DNA from: Vicugna pacos
Lineage: Eukaryota; Chordata; Mammalia; Artiodactyla; Camelidae
DNA length: 64,000 nt
Reading direction: 5' to 3'
Assembly: GCF_048564905.1 (NCBI RefSeq)
Contig: NW_027328740.1
Span: forward strand, 72,358,662 to 72,422,661
Position 1 is the first letter of the stretch, and each line of letters starts with the position of its first letter. A program made the translations under genes and the position numbers. This document shows, in pieces, positions 47,900 to 58,385 of the stretch. A model generated the notes under the pieces. The model ran no database searches. It saw only the letters and a list, made by a program, of their open reading frames with translations, and was not told where the DNA came from.

Positions 47900-48657
47900 T
47901 GTGATGGCAGAATCATGTCCCTCCCCGGCCACAGGGTAGCCACCTGTGACATGTTACTGTACATGGCAAAAGGGATGACAGATATTTTAGGATTAAAAAT
48001 CTTAGAGGATTTCTGTCTCCTAAATTGTCTATTAGTTAGCCTTTAAACCCATGATACATTATTATAGATTAGTGCAGGGGCACAAATAAAAAGGATTCAT
48101 ATAATCTCACCAGACAAACTGAATGTAGAAAGGATAAGGAAGAAAAACAAAAAGTCACTTATAAGTGCCTTGAACCATAAATTGCTCATGAGGAAATGTT
48201 ACACAAGGTGAATGTCACAGCCACATACATACTGCCTGAGTGGGATGGGACAAGGGGATCCTGAGATGAGACAATAGGGTGAGTAGTCTGGATTGTCCAG
48301 GTGGGCTGAATGTAATCACAGGGGTCCTTAAATTGGAGGATATTTCCCAGCTGAGTTTAAAATCAGAGGGAGGTGTAGCGATGGAGCAATGTTCAGAAAG
48401 GCTGCTGACCATGAAAATGGAGGAAGTTGAGGGGCACAAGCTAAGGAAGGTGGGTGACCTCTGTAAACTGGAAAAAAAAAAAGGAAACATTCTCTTCTAG
48501 ACCCTCTAGAAGGAAGGAACCCTGCTGGTATCTTGAATTTATCCCAATGAGAACTGTGTTGGATCTCTGACATCCACAGCCATAAGCTGATAAGTCTGTG
48601 CTGGTTTAAGCTAGTAAGCTTAATGGAATTTGTTACAGTGGTAATAGGAAAATAACA
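47900..48657 (+). mobile_element. MaLR LTR fossil (MLT1 type), interrupted by about 225 bp
   Basis: Begins TGTGATGGCAGAATCATGTC and ends ATTTGTTACAGTGGTAATAG...AACA. After the interruption the MLT1 order resumes: GATCCTGAGATGAGACAATA, CTGGATTGTCCAGGTGGGCT. The segment at about 48010-48235 does not fit MLT1 and is probably a later insertion of unknown type. Solo LTR, eutherian age. Confidence 0.75.
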
Positions 48658-48976
48658 TAGTGAGCGGTAGTGTAAGGGATTAAAGGTCTAGGATGGGGTG
48701 TGGAGAGAATTCTGACATTTACACCTAAAAAACAACCAGGTGAAGTGGGAAGGTGTTTTAAGGAAGTCCTACCTGGCAGGGCTGTCAAGCAGACTGGAGT
48801 GAGCGAATCCTTGGAGTTAGAGGAATCAATTAAACCTCTACAAGGAAAATAAGAAATAAAATGTAGCAGGGCTTCAGTGTTAGTAGATGTAGGAATGGAA
48901 ATGGGCAGAGAGATATAAACATTATTTTGAAATTAGCTACAGGTTTGATGACTGCATGTTTGGGAGAGTTAGCCGA
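48658..48976. other. Unassigned spacer between two MLT1 LTRs
   Basis: About 320 bp, with no gene or repeat recognised. Confidence 0.4.
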
Positions 48977-49328
48977 TGTGTGGACTGAATGCATCCCCTC
49001 AAAATCCATATGTCGAAACCTCATCTCCCAGGTTGATGATATAAGGATGCGGGGCCTTTGGGAGGTGATTAGTAGGATAAAATGAGGTCATGAGAGTATT
49101 GCCCTCATGAATGGTATTAGTGTTCTTATACAGGGCCCCAAAGTGCTTGCTTCTCTCTCCTCTCTGGGCCATGAAGATAGTGGGAAGACAGCCATCTTCG
49201 AGCTGGCAATCCTCTCCCAGATACATTGACCTTGAAAGCCTCAGCCTCCAAACCATAAGGAATATGCTGGTTGTTTAAGCCACCCGACACACGGTAATTT
49301 GTTACAGAATCCCAGGCTGACGAAGACA
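48977..49328 (+). mobile_element. MaLR LTR fossil (MLT1 type), near full length
   Basis: TGTGTGGACTGAATGCATCC, ATATGTCGAAACCTCATCTC, CTTTGGGAGGTGATTAG and TAAGCCACCCGACACACGGT match MLT1 from TG to CA. It has the same orientation as the MLT1 300 bp to the left, but the LTR subtypes look different, so they are probably independent solo LTRs. Confidence 0.85.
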
Positions 49329-49384
49329 GTGGAGAATGACACTGCGTCTGGAACTGATTGCCTGGAGAATGCTGAAACCCAGGG

Positions 49385-49625
49385 AAGTGGGCAGCACAGA
49401 CGTTTACTCATTTAATCCTGCCAACACTGTAGGGGATAGAGTCTACATTTTCCTCGCTATTTAAAAGGTAAGGAAAAAGAGGCACAAATAATAACAATGA
49501 CAATGACAACAACAACAACAACAGCAACAATAATTTGTCCAAGATTCACACAGAACTCCCTGGAGGGAGAGTGAGAATTAATACTTATGCAGGCTGGCCC
49601 CAGAGCCCCTGCTCATAACTACTAA
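49385..49625 (-). mobile_element. MIR SINE remnant with internal AAC microsatellite
   Basis: CTCATTTAATCCTGCCAACA, AGGCACAAATAATA, TTTGTCCAAGATTCACACAG and the closing GGCCCCAGAGCCCCTGCTC are reversed MIR. A (CAA/AAC)n run at about 49495-49530 sits inside. Confidence 0.65.
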
Positions 49626-50363
49626 GTCAGATCACCTTGCTTATTTAGATCAGTTTTTTTTCAACTGTGATATGAGTGTACTGTGTCCAGTAACTTATAA
49701 TTTCAAAATACCTCACTGTAAGGGAAACATTAGTTGCAGGCATTACAACCCACAGAAAGCTAGACATACAAAAATAACTTGTTAGGGCAAGATAACCAAT
49801 AATGTTTTTAAATATTATACCTGCTGACCCTTTGCAATAAAGTGTTTATTTATAATTCTGTCTGGCTACAGAATAACATCATAATCCTGCATGTGGCTGG
49901 TGGCTCCCGTGTTGGACAGCACGGGTCTAGAGAATTTAAATGACTTGCCCAGCCTTGCCCAGGAAGCTCGTGGTGGGATCAGAGCTATAGTCTGGGACTG
50001 TTCCTTCCTATCCAACAATTCCCTCATGGAAGTTTAGAAGCTTCTCCTTTGGTGCCCAGCTGTCTATCCGTACTTATGACATCTTGTCAGGTGCCCCGGC
50101 CTGCTCCTGAACATCAGCCAGAACCCACTTCTGCTCTTTTTTGGCCAGGTAATACCTTCTAGCAACTTCCATTGCCTTCTTGGCATCAGTTTTTACATGG
50201 AAGGGTAGTGGCTAGAGAAGGAAATGTGTCCACATGACAGGTTTTTCATAAATATAGTAGGAGTGGTCAAGAGAAGAAAACCTCAGGAATACGAGTGGAA
50301 GCAGGTCATTTAATATACCAAATGCGTACTTTCAATGTATGTTTGTGTTTCCGAGTCCACGCT
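49626..50363. other. Unassigned DNA
   Basis: A MIR-like word (TGACTTGCCCAGCCTTGCCC) lies near 49940. Otherwise nothing recognised. Confidence 0.4.
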
Positions 50364-50870
50364 TGTTCTACTCGTGCATTATAGGCCAACACATCAGGAG
50401 ACAAGGATTTGGGGCAAGAAATAGCGGCTTTAATTTGTAAAGCCAGCGGAGAAGATGGTAGACCAATGTCCTGGAGAACCATCATCCCAAGTCAGAATTC
50501 AGGCTCTTCTTATATTAAAAAGGGGAAGCGGGAATGCTTGGTTGTTGCAAACTTGGTGTATGAATTCTTTGTTGTTAGAATCCTTTGTTCTTGCAGCTCT
50601 TCACCTGGGTCAGATCCGTGTAAACCTCCAACAAGCAAATGTTATTTTCTATTCTGTATCTTGTTATCTTTATACGAATGGAAAAGTGATAATATCCTTC
50701 AAAGTCAGAGCCTTGAGAATAGGGTCTCCTGTATATTTCAGGATCTAGGCAACATTGTTTCACAAAAGGTGCAGAAACAGCAAGACTAAGCCTAGGAAAC
50801 AGGGCACATGTTTAAAGTCAAAGGAACAGATCTAATATGGAGTCAGATTTGTTCTTTCCTATTTCAGTAG
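50364..50870 (-). mobile_element. ERV-type LTR fossil, copy D (near full length)
   Basis: The longest member of the family found at 249-680. On the minus strand it runs from TGAAATAGGAAAGAACAAAT through the shared CTGACTCCATATTAGATCTG block to ...GCCTATAATGCACGAGTAGA and ACA. Length is about 507 bp with TG/CA ends. Two open frames at 50409-50789 are translations of the LTR. Solo, no internal region adjacent. Confidence 0.75.
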
Positions 50871-51239
50871 TGCCATGGAGAAGGCACTGTGGGCAGCTTT
50901 CTGTAGGGTCCTGGAGGCTTTCTCTCTCAGCCTCTGTGCGCCTCTATTGAAAACCCGTCATCGCTATCTGGCCTGCTGGAAAACCAGTCCGCCTGTTTTG
51001 CCCTGAAGTTGTGTTCTGTTTATAACTCATCTCTACTCCTTGGAAAACAACTCAATAAAAACTCAGTTGGTTTCCCACCAGCCCTGAGCAGGGGTGAGGG
51101 ATAGCATGTTATTATTTTATTAAAAAAATATATAAAAGAGTTTTAAAACAGCACTGGGCACATAGGAGAGAGACAATCAATGCTTCCTGGCTTAAATCGA
51201 AAATGATGACTCAGTGAGTCTATGGCTGCTGTATTTGCT

Positions 51240-51480
51240 GAACTAGTTACTCCTTTGCTCCATTACACATTTATTTTAACTGAAAAAGAAATATATGCAT
51301 ATGGTTAAAAAAATTCAAACAGAGCAAAAAATACTCAAGTGAAAGAAGTTTTCCCTCATCCTCTGTTCTTACATGCCTCCCTGGAGATGCCAATGTTTAC
51401 AATCCTTTGTGTGCTTTTCCAGATATGCTATGCAAGTTCCCACCAATGTATGTAAATTCCTTTAAAGTTTTACTTATTTT
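51240..51480 (+). mobile_element. Old L1 (L1M) 3' fragment
   Basis: AAATTCAAACAGAGCAAAAA, GAGATGCCAATGTTTACAAT and CCAGATATGCTATGCAAGTT follow an L1M 3' pattern. It sits between the two divergent LTRs. Confidence 0.45.
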
Positions 51481-51519
51481 TAACTTTAAGGGATTTAAAT
51501 CCTCAAGTGGCTTCTGCCA

Positions 51520-51990
51520 CAGTAATAGAAAAGAAGAAATCTGACTCCATATTAGATCTGTTCCTTTGACTTTAACCCTGTGCTCTGTCTCCTAGGCTTC
51601 TTCTTGCTTGTAAAACAATGTTGCCTAGAGCCTAAAATATACAGGAGAGCCTATTCTGAAGGCTCTGACCTTTAAGGGTATTTAACACTTTTCCAATCAT
51701 ATAAAGATAACACGTTGCAGAATAGAAAATAACGTTTGTTTTGTTGGAGGTTTACAGGGATCTGACCCAGGGAGATAGCTGCAAGAACAAAGGATTCTAA
51801 CAAGAAGGAATTCCTACACCAAGAAGTTTGCAAAAACCAAGCACATAGGAAAGCAGCCTGAATTCTGACTTGAGGAGATGGTTTTCCAGGACATTAGTTT
51901 GCCATCTAGGTCTACAGAAACTTGCTATTCCATGCCCCAACACTTGGTCTCCCAACTTACTGGCCTGTCCTGCACTGAGGAGAATGAATT
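51520..51990 (+). mobile_element. ERV-type LTR fossil, copy C
   Basis: Plus-oriented copy of the same LTR family: AGAAATCTGACTCCATATTA, ATACAGGAGAGCCTATTCTG, ACATTAGTTTGCCATC and a 3' end corresponding to copy D. It lies head to head with copy D, 650 bp apart. Confidence 0.75.
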
Positions 51991-52559
51991 TGGACTCAAT
52001 AACACTTCTACCTACCTAGCAAGTTGGACACTGGGACTGAGGGCAGCTCTCCCACACACAGGGGCCTACGGTGAGCCCTTGATTATTCCCCGAGGTTGGG
52101 GTGTGGTTTACCCAGGAGGGATGGGGACTCTACACCAACACTCAGGCAGTCTGCTCCTTCTGGGGCTCTGACATTTTACCTCCCGCTCCCTGCCAGCCCA
52201 ACATTTGGGACAGTGGAGCTAAGGCAGAGATCGTGCCTGCCTGTTTCCCAGCGTGTAAAAGGGGAATATGTACTCTTCCCAAGGTAGTTCTGAGAAACAA
52301 CACCTGCGGGTGCTTGGTTCCCTGAGCAACAGTAAACCTAGCTCCTTGTGGGGGCAACGGGTATGATACCCGTAGGGTTTCTGCAGAGACCTTAGCTGGA
52401 GGGCTGGGCCAGGGACGTAAAATATGAGCTGTGGGCAATGACGGGTAAGAGAAGGGTGTATAGGCAGGACTGCTGCCTCCTTCGGGGTGCCGCAAGAGGT
52501 AAAACGCTTTCTCCCCATCTCTGTTACTCCCCTCCCAATTCCAGATAACTGCCTTCCCT
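51991..52559. other. Upstream flank of the second CpG island
   Basis: No repeat recognised. The minus-strand frame at 52142-52684 has no recognisable domain and overlaps the promoter flank. Confidence 0.4.
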
Positions 52560-52678
52560 CTGCTCCTCCTGTCCATGTGTCTCCCTCCACTTTTCCCCGC
52601 CTCCCCTCCTCCTCCCCTATTCTCCCTCCCTCGGTTCCCCTTCTCTCTCAGGACCCAGAGAGGATCGCTGGCCCTCCT

Positions 52679-52689
52679 GCGCATGCGCA
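52679..52689. promoter_or_regulatory. NRF1 binding site
   Basis: GCGCATGCGCA, an exact match to the palindromic NRF1 consensus (YGCGCAYGCGCR core) within the CpG island. NRF1 drives many genes for mitochondrial and other housekeeping functions. Confidence 0.8.
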
Positions 52690-52748
52690 GTTGCTGCCAG
52701 CTGGACCGCGGGTTGGAAGCTCCAGCTCCGAGCTGGGGATCGGCCCCA

Positions 52749-52825
52749 ATGGCTTCTCAGCTCTGTCGCCCTGTAGGCCTTTGGCTACTGCCTGGGGCCG
52801 GGGCCTCTGGCTGTGGAAGTGCAAG
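52749..52825 (+). CDS. Probable first coding exon of an unidentified gene
   Basis: The ATG at 52749 lies 60 bp downstream of a perfect NRF1 site. It opens 25 codons plus two bases (MASQLCRPVGLWLLPGAGAS and onward) to a strong donor CAAG|GTGAGG at 52825. The N-terminus has Arg and hydrophobic residues but no acids, as in mitochondrial targeting presequences, and this agrees with NRF1 control. An upstream in-frame ATG lies inside the NRF1 site (52683) and is probably at or before the transcription start. I cannot name the gene, and no second exon is recognised before the right edge, so intron 1 would exceed 11 kb. The start is chosen for its position relative to the promoter and G at +4. A non-coding exon is the alternative. 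Confidence 0.5.
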
Positions 52826-53350
52826 GTGAGGGGATATCGGGAAAGGGGTGAGGCGGCTGCGGGAGGGCGGTCGGCGTGTCACAGCCCCCCAGGGCGCCAG
52901 TCAGCGTGTGTTCAGCTGGATTGCTTGGGCCAGACCCCTCTGCCCGCGCCACCTGCCCCGGCGCACCGGCCACAGCTGCCCAGGGCCAGGTGTGCCCCTG
53001 CCGCCTCTTGACCCAGCCGGGCTCCCCTCAGTCCGCGGCTGGCATCCGCTTCCCCTCTCCCGCCCGCGAGTCCTCCCCTCCCGGGCTTCCTCTCCTAGGC
53101 CGCCGACCCGTCCCCACCACTGGGCGGGCTGTGTCCCGGGCGGGCGGGGTCTGCACACCCGGACGGGGCGGGCGGCTTGGGCTGGGGCTGGGGCTGGCCT
53201 CCGAGCGGGGCTGCAGCCCGCGTCCCCCACCCCGCTCTCCCTGCCCCGCGACCCCGGGGCTGCCTTCCTCTCCCTTTCCCGATCCCTGAGGTCCAGATTA
53301 GCGGCGTGGGCGCTGCTCCCCAGGCTGAGAGCCCGCGGCTGTAACTCCCA

Positions 53351-53834
53351 GGTTCTCCTGGTGGAGTCGGGAAAAGGGAGCGGCAGTGCTGAGGGAGCTT
53401 CTGTCTCCTTGATCAGGATTTCTGCCCCAGATAAGTACCTTGAACACTTTCAGGTGTTATGATGGTGGTGCTTGTTGATGTCACATGTTTTTATACTGAG
53501 AGGGATTACAGTGGTGAAAGCAGGGCTTGGTTCAGTTAAAAATGAGCTGAAGGCATGAGGCTGTCTCATCCTCCATCATTCACTCTCCCAGGGTGAAACG
53601 TGAGACCGTCGATCTTAAAAAGATACTTATAGTACGTAACTAGTCCAGCCCAGCTACTGTGTGTTAACAGGAACAGCACAACCTGAGGCGTTGGAGACCC
53701 AGGGACATTGCACTCCTAAAGAGCTCCTGGCAAAATCTGGTTTGTTTTGGTTTTTTTTGTTTGTTTGTTTTACTTAAATTGTGGGACAGACTAGTAGTAT
53801 AGAGGGAAAAATAATTGGCAAGAAGGATTTTTTC
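53351..53834. other. Start of probable intron 1 after the CpG island
   Basis: GT-rich simple stretch (TTTGTTTGTTTG) at about 53750. No exon or repeat family recognised. Confidence 0.4.
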
Positions 53835-54200
53835 ATATAACAGCTTTATTGTGATATTGTTCACACACCATGAAGTCCACCCACTTGAATGTTACAATTC
53901 AGCAGCTTTTAGCATATTCACATTTGTGCAACCATTATTATTCCAGAACGTTTTCATCACATCAGAAAGACCAGTTGAAATGCATGACCTATCCACCCCT
54001 TCCCAGTGGTGGTTCTAAAGAAGTTTCTTGGCTGTTCCTGACCATAAATTAACTTGTTACATTCCATGAAATATCTGGGAGGAATTCTAATCAGAATTGC
54101 AATGAATCTGTCTATCAAAGCAGGAAGAATTAATGTCTTTATGGCATAAACTTCTTCTACACATGAATATATCTGGGACCCTATCTTTTCATCTGTCCAG
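53835..54200 (-). mobile_element. Old L1 (L1M) fragments
   Basis: Reversed 3' UTR (ATAACAGCTTTATTGTGATA, CATTTGTGCAACCATTATTA) then a reversed ORF2-like stretch (ATTGCAATGAATCTGTCTAT). Confidence 0.6.
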
Positions 54201-54429
54201 AGCCAGGCCTATGGGAAATCCTCATTAATTCTTGGGTTTGTGAATGATGAGATTCAATACATCATTAGATGGAACTGTAGCCTTTCACTGAAGAGAAAAG
54301 TAACCTCGTAGAAGCCAAGTGATTCTCTGATGGTTAGAATGAGAGACCGCCAGTGCTGGAGTATTCGAGTGGACTTGGTGCTTGCAGAGTTCTCCACCAC
54401 CTACAGCTAAGGGGATTACCGTGTACTTT

Positions 54430-54745
54430 TCTTTCTTTTTTATGGCGTTGCTTTTATTTTTACTTATTATATAAAATTATTTTTTATTGAAGTGTTGTAA
54501 ATTTACCATGTTAGCTTCAGATGTACAGCAGAGATTCAGTTATAAGCTTATGCATATGTATATAAATGTTTTTCAGATTGTTTCTAGTACAACTCATTAC
54601 AAGAAATTGAAAATAGTACCCTGTGCTATATAGTAGGTCCTTGTCATTTATTTTATATTTATTAATGTGTATCTGTTAATCCTCCCTTTCCTGCCTGCTA
54701 ACAACAGTTTGCTTTCTATGTCCATGAGTCTATTTCTAGCAGCAC
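54430..54745 (-). mobile_element. LINE L1 3' end, artiodactyl type, 5'-truncated
   Basis: TTTTATTGAAGTGTTGTAAA, CAGATGTACAGCAGAGATTC, CCTGTGCTATATAGTAGGTC and TTTCTATGTCCATGAGTCTA are the reversed 3' UTR. About 315 bp long. Confidence 0.85.
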
Positions 54746-56214
54746 CGTTTTTGCTAGCAATATATGCTGGTTGGCTCTTTTCTGTTTCAGTAGTTCCATC
54801 TTATGTGTGGGCGTTTTTCTTCTGGTGGGCCTGTGTGTGGTTTGCACACGTGATAATAGAGATCTGTATTTGGGAGAACTCCAGGCCTCGTGTAGTCCCT
54901 CGTATGGAGCGCCCACTGAACTGATAGGATTCGAGTGAGATCTGATAGGATTTAGGTTTGTGTTCAGATCTGGGTGTTCACTTAGCTAGAAACGTCCTGT
55001 CATTTCGATTTCCATAGGGGTTTTTATTCCTGATAAAGATTGCTTTCTTGGTGAGAGGAAAATTATTACAGCTGTTGTCTTTTTCAAAAAAAATCATATG
55101 TTTTAAGAGCTTTAATATTCAAAAGAATAGGAATATATAAAATATTTAAGGAAGTCTTTGGTGTGGTTTCTTTGCTTTCTGAGCTAATGTGGACTTAGAG
55201 CCTTTGTATTACTTAATAGCACATCCTTGTCAGTATTTAAAGAGCTGTTAGTGAGCACCCCAGGCCCCACCTCTCAAAGAATCGTTAAAGTTTGCTCTGA
55301 AATAGTGAGGTCATAAACGTCTTGTTTTCAGAAATCAAAAGGTTTTAAATACGCACCATAGCTCCATTTATAAAATAATAATCAGTTCAAAATTAAGAAA
55401 ATGGAGGATAATTGACTTTTTTTAAAGCCTAAACATAAACTTTCTTGTGCTAATTTTGCAACTGGAAATTTTGAAAAGAAAAATCCTACTGCAATATCAT
55501 CTACGTGGTATATATATATGAGTTTCACGTTTGAAAAGTAACTGCGCAGTGGTTTTCAAAGTCAGGAGCAGTCCAGCTCAAATACTGGCAGTGGTGGCTG
55601 CTGGTTTTCAATGGAAGAGCCTAAATTTGCCTTCTTAGCTTTTTTTTTTTTTTTGTACTGAGAAGGTTGAGTAGTGCTTTGCCAGCATGATTTTCGGGCA
55701 ATTTGAGGGCAGATGTCGTGTTCCAGCAGTGAGATATTTCCATGCATTTTATTTTCTGGACATCACCAGGGCACATGTGGGGTTTGTGCCTGCAGGCTGG
55801 AATGCTGCAGGACTCCCTAATCCATCACCATTATGTCCTGGTGCTGCTCCGGTCAGTGAATGATTTTCTGTGACTTGGAGGTAATGTGGTCTGATGGTGA
55901 TGATCAGACGTGCAGTTAAATGCTATTAATTGAAATAAGAGTAACCTAGAAACATTGCTCTAACAATACAGGATGAGGGAGGAGGATTGGCTGAGCTGCT
56001 TGCAGTGGGATGTCTTCTCAGGTGACTCCCTCACCGTGATTCCTGCCAATATCCGCCCCAGCCCTGCACGGTAGTCCTGCCGAAGCAAGCAAGCACTTTG
56101 CTCAGAAACGCACTGAATTTCCTTGCGCCTCTGTTTGTTGGCTTTTTTTTGAAAACACATTTTGCCCTTTGCTTAAATGCCATCCATGCTAGTCACCCCT
56201 TACACTCATTCTTC
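54746..56214. other. Intron-like unassigned DNA
   Basis: A poly-T run at 55640-55655 and a short (TA)n at 55507-55518. The frame at 54667-54924 is hydrophobic and starts inside the L1 remnant, so it is not treated as a gene. Confidence 0.4.
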
Positions 56215-56810
56215 TGGACCTCGTCCATACATAGCTGCTGAATGGATGAACAGAATGTAGTATCTCCATGTAGTGGAACATTATTCACACGTAAGAGTGA
56301 ATAAAAAAGAAAAAAAAAAGAGGAAAATGAAAAATGCCACCTGTTTTGGGAAGTCCACCCTGACTGTTCAACCCACACTTTTCCCTTTGAAACACAATCA
56401 CTTATGCTCCACTCTACTCTTTTTGATAGTACTTACCACCTTCTAATAATCTTTAACGTTTCCAAAAAAAATAAAAAATAAAGAGATGCTGATGCCACTT
56501 CAAAATATACAAGCCTTGCTAACAGCATGTTAATTGAAAGGAAGCAGACACAAACGGCCAGATATTGTTGATTTCAGTGATCTGAAAAGCCCAGAAAAGG
56601 CACATGCAGAGGCAGAGAGCAGGTGATGGTTGGAAGGGGCTGGGTGGAGGGGGATTACGGAGTGAATGCTAGTGATAGGGGGATTCTTTTGGGCTGATGA
56701 AGTGTTCTGGAAATAGAAGGTGTTGAGGGCTGCACAACTGTGATTGTGCAGAAGACTGCTGAGCGCTGTGTCTGGGAGTGCCTGTTGTTGGGGCATCTTT
56801 ATTTTGTTCA
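56215..56810 (+). mobile_element. Old L1 (L1M) 3' region with an L2-like piece inside
   Basis: L1M order in two parts: CTGAATGGATGAACAGAATG...AACATTATTCACACGTAAGA, then AAGGAAGCAGACACAAACGG...GGATTCTTTTGGGCTGATGA and GGGCTGCACAACTGTGATTG. Between them 56345-56460 reads like an L2 3' segment (AAGTCCACCCTGACTGTTCA, GATAGTACTTACCACC). Confidence 0.65.
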
Positions 56811-57389
56811 CATCCTGCAATGTGAAGGGCCATCTTCTGCTGTGGTCATTCTACTCCTGTGAGTGGTGAGGGTCAGGACTTTGTAGAGTCCTGTTTCTTT
56901 TCTCCCTCTGGCTGAGTGTAGGCAAAAAAATTTAAGCCTGAGAAAGTGCTCCATCTACAGAAATGTCTTTCAGTTTTGCCTGGTGTAAAAATCTTGAGAG
57001 CTTTTAACCGTTGAGGCTAGTCTGTGGGGGTAAATAGCCTATGAAGCCTGGGTGAGCCCGGGAAGAGCCGCGCTTCCCTCCCAGACACAGGTGGGGATTT
57101 CACCCCCTTTCAGGCAGTGAAGGGCCCAGACCCGTGGGCAGACTTGACAATCGTGAATATTTACGTGTATCCGCTGCTTCATCTTGGATATTAATTTCAA
57201 GCTGAGTCAGTTTGTGACGGCAGCCTCATCCTACATCAGGAATTTATAGTATCTGCTCTTTGAGGTGAAGACCTGACAGACTTGATTATTTAACAGTCTG
57301 CTTTGAATTGATATCTCAGATTCCTTTGTCAAAAGCAAAACAGCAGAAATACAGACGTCCTTTAATTCCAATGTGGCCTGGAACGGGTT
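56811..57389. other. Intron-like unassigned DNA
   Basis: No exon or repeat family recognised. Confidence 0.4.
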
Positions 57390-57640
57390 TAGTGTCTGTG
57401 CCTCAGTGGCCTTATCTGCGGGTGGGGAAGATGATAACAGTGCTTCCCTCAGAGGAGCTGGTGAGGGGAGAGTGAGAAGCACAAATGGAGGACTTACACG
57501 AGATGCTCATAAATGACCGAATTTAGTGCTCTCCGCCTGGTGAGGCCTTAGGGGTAGAGATGTCAGAACAGAGCAGTCCTAGCCGGAGCTCGATACGTGA
57601 TGGTAGCTGTTATGATCAGTATCACCACTGTGGGTTATCA
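57390..57640 (+). mobile_element. MIR SINE remnant
   Basis: CCTCAGTGGCCTTATCTGCG, GAAGATGATAACAGTGCTTC and a closing TGGTAGCTGTTATGATCAG match MIR. A 70-bp piece in the middle (57505-57575) resembles 58435-58500. Confidence 0.6.
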
Positions 57641-57839
57641 GGTAGTTTTAAGACTTGGTAATATGATTTCATGAATAATGTTAAAAGACTAGACATCTCA
57701 GATCCAGTTTACATAGTCCTCAAGATTTCTTCTGAGAATTGGATGGTTTCTTCCCTATCTTAAATCTGAGATGAGTCTCTAAAAATTTCCGTATTCCTCC
57801 ATCCTTTTGCTTTAATTCTCTATTTCTTAAAAAACAAAG

Positions 57840-57928
57840 TTTTTAGATGGAGTTACTGGGGACTGAATTGAGGGCCTCATGCATGCTAAGCACATACTCT
57901 CCCAAATGAGGTATAATCTCTTCCCTGA
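57840..57928 (-). mobile_element. Camelid tRNA-derived SINE (Vic-1 type)
   Basis: On the minus strand: GAGAGTATGTGCTTAGCATG, CATGAGGCCCTCAATTCAGT and CCCCAGTAACTCCATC. It is more diverged than the copy at 32360-32480. Confidence 0.8.
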
Positions 57929-58269
57929 TTTTTTTTTAAATTTACATCTTAATTTTCAGAGGTTAGAGGCCTCTAATTATTTTTCTGGAGACTTGTCCAT
58001 GAACCTGTAAATCTACAATTAATGGACAAAATTTGGTTTATTAAAAAAAAATCTATAGAATATTCTACAGTCCACCCAAAAGGAAATACTCTACTCATGG
58101 ACTTAAAATGTTTCTCCTTTAAGGTGATTTCTCCTGTTTGGTCGAGCTTAATTTGTTAACAGCCATCCTCATCATCATAATGACCAAACTCGCTGTGAGT
58201 GGACGCCTAACTGAGGCTAAAATGCTTTGCTCATATTTTACTTCATAGCAAGTGTTTGATTGTAGGTAT
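57929..58269. other. Intron-like unassigned DNA
   Basis: No exon or repeat family recognised. Confidence 0.4.
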
Positions 58270-58385
58270 CAGTGTCTCCTTTTTTGTAGCTGAGGGATTG
58301 AGAGATGGGTCAGCTTGCCCCAAATGACACGCAGCTGGCGGTGGCTAGCTCGATGCTGGAATCCAGGCTGCACAGGATGAATTCT
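58270..58385 (-). mobile_element. MIR SINE remnant
   Basis: GTAGCTGAGGGATTGAGAGA, GCTTGCCCCAAATGACACGC and CGATGCTGGAATCCAGGCTG are reversed MIR. Confidence 0.55.

Larger units (their letters stand above)
52560..53350 (+). promoter_or_regulatory. CpG island promoter with NRF1 site
   Basis: About 790 bp of CpG-rich DNA, preceded by a pyrimidine-rich tract (52560-52650). A perfect NRF1 palindrome sits 60 bp before the candidate ATG. No TATA box. Short GGGCTGGGGCTGG direct repeats lie near 53178-53200. The features fit a housekeeping, often mitochondrial-function, promoter. Confidence 0.8.

Noticed and set aside
54667-54924. Hydrophobic 85-codon frame resembling a membrane protein
   Set aside because: It begins inside an L1 3' end, and hydrophobicity follows from T-rich DNA.
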